Source of the DNA: JBECKQ01 sp040235375
Lineage (GTDB): Bacteria; Planctomycetota; Phycisphaerae; UBA1845
NCBI GenBank assembly: GCA_040235375.1
Contig: JBECKQ010000180.1
Coordinates: 1 to 24,108, forward strand
Reading direction: 5' to 3'
DNA length: 24,108 bases
This document shows, piece by piece, positions 14,164-20,820 of the stretch (positions within the stretch are counted from its first letter, which is position 1; each line of letters opens with the position of its first letter). A program made the position numbers and the translations under genes. The notes beneath the pieces are model-generated. The model was not told the origin of the DNA. It worked only from the letters and a program-made list of their open reading frames with translations, and did not search any database.

Positions 14164-14228
14164 TAGACAGGCGGCATCAAAGCGATCGGCGCCAACTTCG
14201 TGAACCACGTAAGCACAGGAGAGCCCTT

Positions 14229-15032
14229 ATGTGGCTGGCCGTATTCTCGTTATGGCGGCGAGAGCTGATTCACTTCGCCCGGCAGCGCAGCCGGATCTTC
14301 GGGACGGTGGCGACGCCGCTTCTTTTCTGGCTGCTGCTCGGCGCCGGGTTCGGATCGTCGTTTCAACCAGGCGAACTCACGAAAGACACGAGCTACCTCG
14401 ACTACTTCTTCCCCGGAACGATCATCCTGATCGTGCTGTTCACCGCGATCTTTTCGACGATGTCCGTCATCGAGGATCGCAACGCCGGCTTTCTTCAAGG
14501 CGTGCTCGCGTCGCCCGCTCCGCGCAGCGCCATCGTGCTCGGCAAGGTATCGGGAGGCACAACAGTCGCCATGATCCAGGCGCTGATGATGCTGGTCCTC
14601 GCCCCCTTCGCCGGTGTGTCGTTCAAGCTGATTCCCGTTCTTGCGGCAGGCTTCCTGCTTCTACCGATCGCGATCGGTCTCACATCGCTCGGCTTGATCA
14701 TCGCCTGGAAGATGGAATCGACCGCCGGCTTCCACGCAATCATGAACGTGCTCCTGATTCCGATGTGGCTTGTCAGCGGCGCGGTATTCCCCGTCGCGCA
14801 CGCGCACCCCATCGTCAAGGCCTTGATCATCGCCAACCCGCTCGCCTACGGGCTGTCGGCCTTTCGATCGCTGCTGAATAGCGGGTCGATGCTGAGCCCG
14901 ACAGAGCTGGGGCCGACCTGGTTCTGCACGGCCATTACGCTGGCGATCACCGCGCTGACGGTGTACGCCGCGGTCCGCATCGCATCCGGAACGGGCTCGT
15001 GGCGGGCACAGCCCGTTCCACAGGTGGCGTGA
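14229..15032 (+). CDS. ABC-2 type transporter permease
   Basis: 267 residues. It is the membrane subunit of an ABC exporter of the ABC-2 class, with six hydrophobic segments: about 24-40, 60-80, 105-130, 135-160, 170-195 and 235-255. Typical ABC-2 features are the N-terminal amphipathic WRRELIHFARQRSRIF stretch, the SVIEDRNAGFLQGVLASPA coupling region (78-96), and the PMWLVSGAVFPV and NPLAYGLSAFR segments near the C-terminal half. The substrate is unknown. AGGAG at 14217-14221 lies 7 nt before the ATG. No ATP-binding subunit is encoded next to it: the upstream neighbour is miaE beyond the G-rich repeat, and the downstream neighbour is a convergent kinase gene 35 nt away. The partner ATPase must be elsewhere. 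Confidence 0.88.
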   Translation: MWLAVFSLWRRELIHFARQRSRIFGTVATPLLFWLLLGAGFGSSFQPGELTKDTSYLDYFFPGTIILIVLFTAIFSTMSVIEDRNAGFLQGVLASPAPRSAIVLGKVSGGTTVAMIQALMMLVLAPFAGVSFKLIPVLAAGFLLLPIAIGLTSLGLIIAWKMESTAGFHAIMNVLLIPMWLVSGAVFPVAHAHPIVKALIIANPLAYGLSAFRSLLNSGSMLSPTELGPTWFCTAITLAITALTVYAAVRIASGTGSWRAQPVPQVA

Positions 15033-15067
15033 CCACGCGTTGAGAGTCATTCTTCGAGAAGTGGATG

Positions 15068-16999
15068 TCAGGTCGTGGCGGAGCACGTGTGGGCGGCATC
15101 GGAAGCCGTGACCTGCGGAATCACCACCGTGATTCGCGTGCCGACGCCGGGCTCGCTCCACAGCTCGATCCGGCCGTTCAGTGCGTTGACGGCATGGCGA
15201 ACGATAGACAGGCCGAGTCCGGTTCCTCTTTTGGAGGACCCCGACCGGGCGCGCTCCACCTGGTAGAAACGTTCGAAGACGCGCTCCTGCTCCTCGCGCG
15301 GAATGCCGCAGCCGGCGTCCTCGACCGTCACGGCGAATCCTTCGCTGCAACGGCGCGCGTCGAGTCGGACCCGGCCGCGATCGTCAGTGAACTTCGTTGC
15401 GTTATCGACCAGATTGTCGAGGACAAGTCGCAGCAGGTGCCGGTTGACCACAACCGTCTCTACCTGCGGATCGACGCTCGCCGACCAGTCGAGGTGCTTT
15501 ACCGCAATGGCGTCGGCGGCGCGGTCGCGGACCTCGGCGACGATGTCGGACATGCCGACCTCGCTCGCGTCGAACGTCGCGGCGGGCGATTCCACGCGGG
15601 ACAGCTCGAGCAGATCCGTCACGATCGCGCTGAGCCGGGCACTTTGCCGGTCGATCACGCCGAGGATGCGCATGGCCGACTCGCCGTCCGCTGCCAAGTC
15701 GACGGACATCACCGTTTCGACGGCGGCGCGGATGGCCGACAGCGGTGTGCGCAGCTCGTGGGACGCGTTGGCAACAAAGTCGGTTTTCATCTGGATCGTG
15801 CGTGTCAGTTCGGTGATGTCCGTCAGCACAAGCAGGCGGCCCTTGGCCGGCTTGTCGTCCCCCGAGTCGCCGGCGGGTTCGGCGTCTGCGCCGCGAAGAC
15901 CCGGCAGGCGGATATTGGCCGCCCGCGCGAGAAGCGCGACCGACCTGCCCCCGTGATCGAGCGTTACCCTTCGTTCCTCGATCTTCGGTGCCTTGGCGGC
16001 GCCCGCTTCGGGTGCGGCCGCGGTCGAACGCGATCCTCGCGGTTGGAGCATCTCGCGAAGCGATTCGTTCGGAACACATTCATCAACGGTAATGCCGTCG
16101 GCGCCCGGCTGGTTGTCCGTCTTAGTCTGATCGCGCCTGAACAGTTTGGCGGCCGCGGGATTGAGCAGGACGATCCGGCCGTCCGGACCGGCTACCACGA
16201 CGCCTTCATGAACCTGCGCGAGCAGATACTCGAGCGTGCGCCGCTGATGGTCGATCGTCTCGAGCTGATTGGCGATATGGTCGCGCATCTGGTTCAGCGA
16301 ACTGGCCAGAAGCGCCAGTTCGTCTTTTCCGTCGACATCCGCGCGGGCGGACAGATCACCGCGAGAAAGACTCCTGGCCGTAGCGGTGACCCGCCCGATC
16401 CGGCGGCTCCACAGTCGGGCGAGACCGAGAGCGAGGGCAACCGCCGCCAGCAGAACGATGGCGCCGAACCGCCAGAAGAGATGCCGCGCCGACTGCGTGC
16501 GGGCGACAATACTCTTGACGGGCATGGATACGCGCACAACGCCCAGCCGCCGATCATAGCCGTCGACGCGAACGGCCACGTACTTCATCTGCTGGCGCAC
16601 AGTCTTCGACCAGCGCGTGGATTCACCGAGGCCATCCCGCATCGCCTGCCGGAACTCCTGGCGATTGGCATGATTCTCCATCTGCGCGGGTTGTGCCTGG
16701 GAATCGCCGAGGACCGTGCCATCCGCGGCGATGAAGGTGATGCGAAGTCGCTCGGAAGCGTCGCGGCCGATCTCCTTCGCCACGTGATCGAGATTGGCCG
16801 TTGTCGGATCTTCGAATCGTCCGCCCCAGTCGTGACGCAGCACCTCGGCATGAGTTCGCAGGTGGCTGGTCAGCTCCTCGCTGCTGAAGTCGTCGAAGGC
16901 GCCAATGATCAGCCAGACGCAACTGGCCACGACGCCGATGAGAAGGGCGGCGTTGCCTCGGAACAGCTTCCAGAAGAATCGATGGTGCCCGCCGCTCAC
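15068..16999 (-). CDS. PhoR-like membrane sensor histidine kinase
   Basis: 643 residues from a GTG at 16999, preceded by AGG 6 nt upstream. A GTG at 17068 would add 23 residues but has no ribosome binding site. Order: membrane segment about 17-36, extracytoplasmic sensor about 37-172, membrane segment about 175-197, HAMP linker about 198-248, PAS domain about 255-395 with HEGVVVAGPDGRIVLLNPAA and a disordered Ala/Gly/Asp-rich insert, HisKA with phosphoacceptor His414 in NASHELRTPLSAIR, and the HATPase domain with the N box DNLVDNATKF, G1 box EDAGCGIP, F box ERFYQ and G2 box GTGLGLSIV. It senses an unknown envelope signal and would phosphorylate a response regulator. No response regulator gene lies on either side, so the partner is unlinked. 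The gene follows tRNA-Cys on the same strand with no visible terminator between. Confidence 0.92.
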   Translation of the reverse strand: MSGGHHRFFWKLFRGNAALLIGVVASCVWLIIGAFDDFSSEELTSHLRTHAEVLRHDWGGRFEDPTTANLDHVAKEIGRDASERLRITFIAADGTVLGDSQAQPAQMENHANRQEFRQAMRDGLGESTRWSKTVRQQMKYVAVRVDGYDRRLGVVRVSMPVKSIVARTQSARHLFWRFGAIVLLAAVALALGLARLWSRRIGRVTATARSLSRGDLSARADVDGKDELALLASSLNQMRDHIANQLETIDHQRRTLEYLLAQVHEGVVVAGPDGRIVLLNPAAAKLFRRDQTKTDNQPGADGITVDECVPNESLREMLQPRGSRSTAAAPEAGAAKAPKIEERRVTLDHGGRSVALLARAANIRLPGLRGADAEPAGDSGDDKPAKGRLLVLTDITELTRTIQMKTDFVANASHELRTPLSAIRAAVETVMSVDLAADGESAMRILGVIDRQSARLSAIVTDLLELSRVESPAATFDASEVGMSDIVAEVRDRAADAIAVKHLDWSASVDPQVETVVVNRHLLRLVLDNLVDNATKFTDDRGRVRLDARRCSEGFAVTVEDAGCGIPREEQERVFERFYQVERARSGSSKRGTGLGLSIVRHAVNALNGRIELWSEPGVGTRITVVIPQVTASDAAHTCSATT

Positions 17000-17081
17000 G
17001 GGTTGCCTATCTGCAGCGCTTCGTACCTGGCGCCTGTAGCCCAGGAATGATCGTCCGTCTGCTTGCACTCACAGGGTGGGA

Positions 17082-17155
17082 AGGCTGCGGGGGGATTCGA
17101 ACCCCCGAATAACGGATTTGCAATCCGTCCCCTTGGTCCACTTGGGTACGCAGCC
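17082..17155 (-). tRNA. tRNA-Cys (GCA)
   Basis: Read on the - strand, a full cloverleaf is present. The acceptor stem GGCTGCG pairs with CGCAGCC, the anticodon stem ACGGA/TCCGT encloses loop TTGCAAA with anticodon GCA, and the T arm reads CGGGGGTTCGAATCCCCC. The discriminator base is T (U73), the known identity base of cysteine tRNAs. The 3' CCA is not encoded. It is 74 nt long including the discriminator. Confidence 0.95.
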
Positions 17156-17259
17156 GAGTGTCTGGCCACCGGCCACTCGCGCCCGCGCAGGATGGCCGGC
17201 CGACTCAGTCCAGCGGCTGAGTATATCCGGTCCGCCAATCCAGGCAAGACATCAGGCGG

Positions 17260-18135
17260 CTACTTGGCCGGCGAGCGCCGACCACGAGGGGCTTTCGAGG
17301 TCCGGTCATCCGCCGGTTTCGCAACCGGCGCCTCGGGAGCGAGCTTGCAGCGACCGTTGACGCCCTTTGCCGCGTGTCCGTTCAACTTTGCCCGGCCGTT
17401 CGTTCCATTGTGACCGGCCTTCAGCGGCAGCAACGAGGCGTAGAGGCCGTTGCGGAGGCTGACCTGTGCCCGAGCGACGTGTGGGTAATGCAGCAGGGCT
17501 TGAATCTGCCGCTGCGCCAATTCCGCGACCGTCGTCAGGCGAACACCCTTGGCTTCCATCTGGCGCATCGCCAAGTCGGCTTTTGAACGATCGAAGCATC
17601 CACACGCGTCCACGACGAGCGTGACGCGACGATGCCGGGCGACAAGGCCCAACACGATCGCCTTCACCGATCCTTCCGGGCTGAGCCCGGCGACAACGTA
17701 CTCTTCGACGGGCAGTTGGGTAATGAATCGATCCGCGCGGGCGTTGAGAAAGAAATCGCTCGTGCGTTTGCGGAAGATGACTTGCTGATACCGGCCGAAG
17801 AGGTCGACCGGAATCGACAACGTATTGTCACCCTCCACCTTCACGTAGCTCGGAAAGAGCGAGAAGTCGACCTTCTCCTGGCCGCGCGTGCCGTCGATGC
17901 AATGTGGTGGCAGCGAACGGGGTCCGACCTCGTCGCGGCGGTGGGAATCGACCGTCGAAATGACGGGCACGTCGTTCTGCTCCGCCCACTGCATGATGCG
18001 GCGCAGCGATGCCGACACCCTTTCGCGCTCCCACGCGGGACACGCGGCCGCCGGGTCAAGAAAGTCGCGCTGTGTGTTGATGTCGAAAATGACGCATGGC
18101 CAGACTACTCGCTTCCAATCTCGTCGCGGACTCAT
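17260..18135 (-). CDS. Isochorismatase-fold protein with the nucleophilic Cys replaced by Ser
   Basis: 291 residues. The domain (about 10-215) is that of the isochorismatase/nicotinamidase superfamily, whose enzymes use an Asp-Lys-Cys triad. Asp18 (VIFDINTQRDF), the conserved PPHCIDGTRGQ block (76-86) and Lys123 (VIFRKRTSDFF) are present. In the nucleophile segment, normally GVATDVCVRAT, the protein reads GLSPEGSVKAI (150-160), so Ser156 stands at the Cys position. The usual VVDAC strand follows (174-178). The last 70 residues are Lys/Ala/Gly-rich and probably disordered. The protein therefore may lack amidase activity, or use Ser as nucleophile. ATG 18135 is preferred because GGGGGAAG lies just upstream; an ATG at 18168 is possible. 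The gene is about 105 nt upstream of tRNA-Cys on the same strand. Confidence 0.8.
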   Translation of the reverse strand: MSPRRDWKRVVWPCVIFDINTQRDFLDPAAACPAWERERVSASLRRIMQWAEQNDVPVISTVDSHRRDEVGPRSLPPHCIDGTRGQEKVDFSLFPSYVKVEGDNTLSIPVDLFGRYQQVIFRKRTSDFFLNARADRFITQLPVEEYVVAGLSPEGSVKAIVLGLVARHRRVTLVVDACGCFDRSKADLAMRQMEAKGVRLTTVAELAQRQIQALLHYPHVARAQVSLRNGLYASLLPLKAGHNGTNGRAKLNGHAAKGVNGRCKLAPEAPVAKPADDRTSKAPRGRRSPAK

Positions 18136-18535
18136 GCCGTTTCTTCCCCCGAGTCTCGGCGAAGTCATGACACTGGCGCCCCCGGCTGGTCAAGCCGGAT
18201 CAGTGTGGAAGGGTAGCGCAAGCAAAATGATGAGACGTGGCGAGTGCTTCTTTCCCGCACGGTCATCCCCTGTTTTGACCCCTTCTCCAATACCTATCTT
18301 AACCCGAGATAGGCCGAGAGCAACTCGCTGCCCAATCGAAACGTAAAGCCATGTTTTTCAAATGGTTACATCAGATTTCCGCCGCGAGGGCTGGTAGGGA
18401 AATCCCCCGATCGGGCGCACCCTCCGAGCCGTCGCGCGGCACAAGGCGAACCTCGTCAACGGGTGTCGGAATTCACAATCGCGACCGGGCTGTGAGATTT
18501 TTCGCGCGGCCGCCGGTCGCGCGATCAATGACAAA

Positions 18536-18569
18536 GCCCCGAGAGCCGAGTCGATCCGGCTCTCGGGGC
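18536..18569 (-). terminator. Strong Rho-independent-type terminator of the collagen-like gene
   Basis: Arms GCCCCGAGAGCCG and CGGCTCTCGGGGC are perfectly complementary over 13 bp with an 8-nt loop. In the - direction the stem is followed by TTTGTCATTG, a short T-rich stretch. It lies about 120 nt past the stop of the collagen-like gene. Confidence 0.75.
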
Positions 18570-18654
18570 CATTGGCAATCAAGCTCCGTCGATACTCCGT
18601 CGGGCCTGCTCGCGGCCCGGTTCAACGCGCCCCCGCAGACCAGGGCGCGCGACC

Positions 18655-18676
18655 CGCACTCGCGGACGCGAGTGCG
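18655..18676 (-). terminator. GC-rich hairpin directly after the collagen-like gene
   Basis: CGCACTCGC and GCGAGTGCG form a 9-bp perfect stem with loop GGAC, starting 15 nt after the stop codon. No T-run follows. A smaller 6-bp stem (CGGGCC/GGCCCG, 18601-18619) lies between this and the stronger terminator. Together they make a structured 3' trailer that may protect the mRNA end. Confidence 0.4.
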
Positions 18677-18691
18677 AGTGTTGTTGATGCA

Positions 18692-20467
18692 TCAGTCCGG
18701 GATGAGCGGAACTCCGCACTCGTTCTCGCAGTCGGCCAACGATCCGTAATCGCCGAGGTCACCGGGAGTACAGAAGTACCCGTCGCCTTCGGTGCACGTC
18801 CACTGAGTCTCGGGCTTGCAGAGCTCGATGTTGTCGACGAGCGTACCTTCCGTATGCTGACTGACGACCGTACGGAAGCGCAGATCGATGCAGTCGACGC
18901 CGCTGACATCAAAGGTGAACGACTCATCGAAAGAGACGCCCGGTATCGCATCCAAGTCATGCGTTGCAAGCAAGTGCGGGTACGGCGCCTGTCCACACGC
19001 GACGACGGCACACTCACGCCACTCGACATACAGTTCATCGTTGTCGGTCTTACCCTCGAAGGAATTCCAGGTGTAGCGAAGCTCGAGCGTGTCGTACAGA
19101 CTGACATCGATCCCCGACTGAATGGCCTCGGCCTCGATCTCAACCGGTGGGACCGGTTGTACGTCGGGCTCGTCGTCGCGCAAACGAAGCCACCCGTTGG
19201 TCGTCGCCACGTCATCCGCCTCGGCGTTGCATTCAAACCACTCCCCGCCGGTCTCGGCGTAGCCCACCGTGTCGCTGTCAGGTCGCGAGAACGTGTCAAT
19301 GAGCAGGCACTGCTCCGGCTCCGGCACCTGGCAGGCCTCGAAATCATTGACGTCGTCAGACACCTCAGCGTTCGCGACCGCGACGGAAGTATCGCCTGCA
19401 GCGGACTCGAAGAAATCGACACCGATCATGGTGTAGCAGCCATCGTCGTCGGCGCCGGGCCCGTTATACATGGCCAACTCGAACGCGAGCAGCTCGCCGG
19501 GATTCGGACTCGGGAAACCGAGTCCGTCGGCGCCCGGTCCGCCGTTGTTCAACGGCAGATCGACAACCAGCAGCATTCCGTCCTCCAATGCGCCGGGGAA
19601 ATCCAGGTCCAGCCTGATGTAGAGCGGATCGTTGTTATACAACTGCGGCGATTCGCCGTGGCCCGCATGGGCGGCCATCAGCTCGAGCACCGCACAGTCG
19701 CCGATCGGCCCTTCCCGCCAGATGTACAGCCGCATCGTGATCGGATTGCCCGGCGTGTATCGCTGCGGAACCGGTGCGTCGTATGCAACGACCGGCTTGG
19801 CGAGTTCGCAATTGCCAAGATACGGATCGAGCGTGCGCTCGGGCTGCAACACGACGCCCTTCGCGTTCAACTCTTCGTAGGACTTGGCGGGAATCGTGAA
19901 GAACTCATCGATGTACACGCTGTTGAACAGCGTCGGACCGGCGGGACCTTCGGGGCCCTGGGGACCAGCCGAACCCGATGGGCCTTCCGGACCTTCGGGG
20001 CCCACGGGACCTTGTGGTCCAGTCGGACCCTGTGGGCCGGTGGGACCCTGCGGTCCCTGCTCGCCGTCGCTCACGGTGACGGACGTACCGTCATCGCAGG
20101 AGATGGTCTTGGTGCCGTCGCCGTTGTCCACGACGGTGCAGGAGCTTCCCGGGGTGCCGTTCTCAATCGTGGCCGTCGTGGTTTCGCCGTTCTGGAGGCA
20201 TGTTATGGTAACGGTACCGTCTCCGTTGTCCTCGACCGTGCAACCGGCGGGCAGGGGCTGGCCGGTACCTCCCTGATCGCCTTGTCCGCCGAGCAGCGCG
20301 ATCGCCAAAGAGCCGAATCCAAACAGAAGGTCCCGCCCCCAATCCTGCATACCGAGAAAACCCGCACCCGCATCGCAACCTATGATCGCGAGGCCGGGCA
20401 TGCTCATCAGCCCCGCAGCCAAAAGGCTGCAGATCAATCCGCCCTTGAACGTCCGCGTCCGTTTCAT
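18692..20467 (-). CDS. Collagen-like secreted lipoprotein with GDGT modules
   Basis: 591 residues. The N-terminus has basic residues, a hydrophobic core and a lipobox-like AIIGC (27-31), suggesting lipid attachment at Cys31, with a second hydrophobic stretch at 46-60. Two related modules follow, each with CTVxDNGDGTxTIxC (76-90 and 110-124), then about 14 Gly-X-Y triplets (135-178) rich in GPQ, GPT and GPE. The rest (180-540) is an acidic, beta-rich region with DTFSRPDSDTVG and paired Cys residues, ending in a Cys-rich segment WTCTEGDGYFCTPGDLGDYG (about 554-573). It is probably a surface or extracellular structural or adhesive protein; the collagen-like stretch could trimerise. GGAG (20478-20481) is about 10 nt before the ATG. 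The gene ends in a cluster of hairpins. The exact role is unknown. Confidence 0.85.
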   Translation of the reverse strand: MKRTRTFKGGLICSLLAAGLMSMPGLAIIGCDAGAGFLGMQDWGRDLLFGFGSLAIALLGGQGDQGGTGQPLPAGCTVEDNGDGTVTITCLQNGETTTATIENGTPGSSCTVVDNGDGTKTISCDDGTSVTVSDGEQGPQGPTGPQGPTGPQGPVGPEGPEGPSGSAGPQGPEGPAGPTLFNSVYIDEFFTIPAKSYEELNAKGVVLQPERTLDPYLGNCELAKPVVAYDAPVPQRYTPGNPITMRLYIWREGPIGDCAVLELMAAHAGHGESPQLYNNDPLYIRLDLDFPGALEDGMLLVVDLPLNNGGPGADGLGFPSPNPGELLAFELAMYNGPGADDDGCYTMIGVDFFESAAGDTSVAVANAEVSDDVNDFEACQVPEPEQCLLIDTFSRPDSDTVGYAETGGEWFECNAEADDVATTNGWLRLRDDEPDVQPVPPVEIEAEAIQSGIDVSLYDTLELRYTWNSFEGKTDNDELYVEWRECAVVACGQAPYPHLLATHDLDAIPGVSFDESFTFDVSGVDCIDLRFRTVVSQHTEGTLVDNIELCKPETQWTCTEGDGYFCTPGDLGDYGSLADCENECGVPLIPD

Positions 20468-20820
20468 GCTTTTCTGACTCCTTTAGCGTGCGCGCTCATC
20501 AAATGTCAGTGTCTGTCACCAAACAGCTACACTCCGCCGGCGCACCGACGGCGCGACTTGCTGAGGGATATTTGTCGGGCATGTGTGGCGCGAGTGACCG
20601 CGGGGCGGGTTGCTGCGCATGCAGCACAGCTTTCCCCTCTCCGACGGAATCACGGCCGAATCGCGACATGCGATCGCCTGCTCTTCCCCCCTTTCCGTCC
20701 AATTCACATGTCATCGCAGGCGGACTTGTCACACAACTCGCTCGTGCCCTGCGACAATCGATGCTAACTCCTCGCCGAAGTGAATGTCAAGGCTGGCGCG
20801 CAATACGGTGCCCCGCTTTC
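20468..20820. other. 353-nt intergenic region
   Basis: This gap lies between the start of the collagen-like gene and the stop of the repeat-protein gene, both on the - strand. It should contain the promoter of the former and the 3' end of the latter. I see a small stem GCTGC-GCAT-GCAGC (20612-20625) and no gene, T-run terminator or convincing promoter hexamers. Confidence 0.5.

Larger units (their letters stand above)
18136..18691. other. 556-nt intergenic region with clustered hairpins
   Basis: Between the start of the isochorismatase-fold gene and the stop of the collagen-like gene, both on the - strand. No convincing gene is seen on either strand. It holds, from low to high coordinate, a small stem CCGGCT/AGCCGG (18182-18198), a 7-bp dyad CCTATCT/AGATAGG (18293-18313) that could be an operator for the isochorismatase-fold gene, and three GC-rich hairpins (18536-18569, 18601-18619, 18655-18676) in the 3' trailer of the collagen-like gene. 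Confidence 0.55.

Noticed and set aside
15065..17050. Long + strand open frame opposite the histidine kinase
   Set aside because: Antisense shadow of a gene with all kinase boxes present; no domain recognised.
18572..20767. Long + strand open frame opposite the collagen-like gene
   Set aside because: Its repetitive GTRW/FGAHGT-type stretch is just the reverse complement of the GXY triplets.
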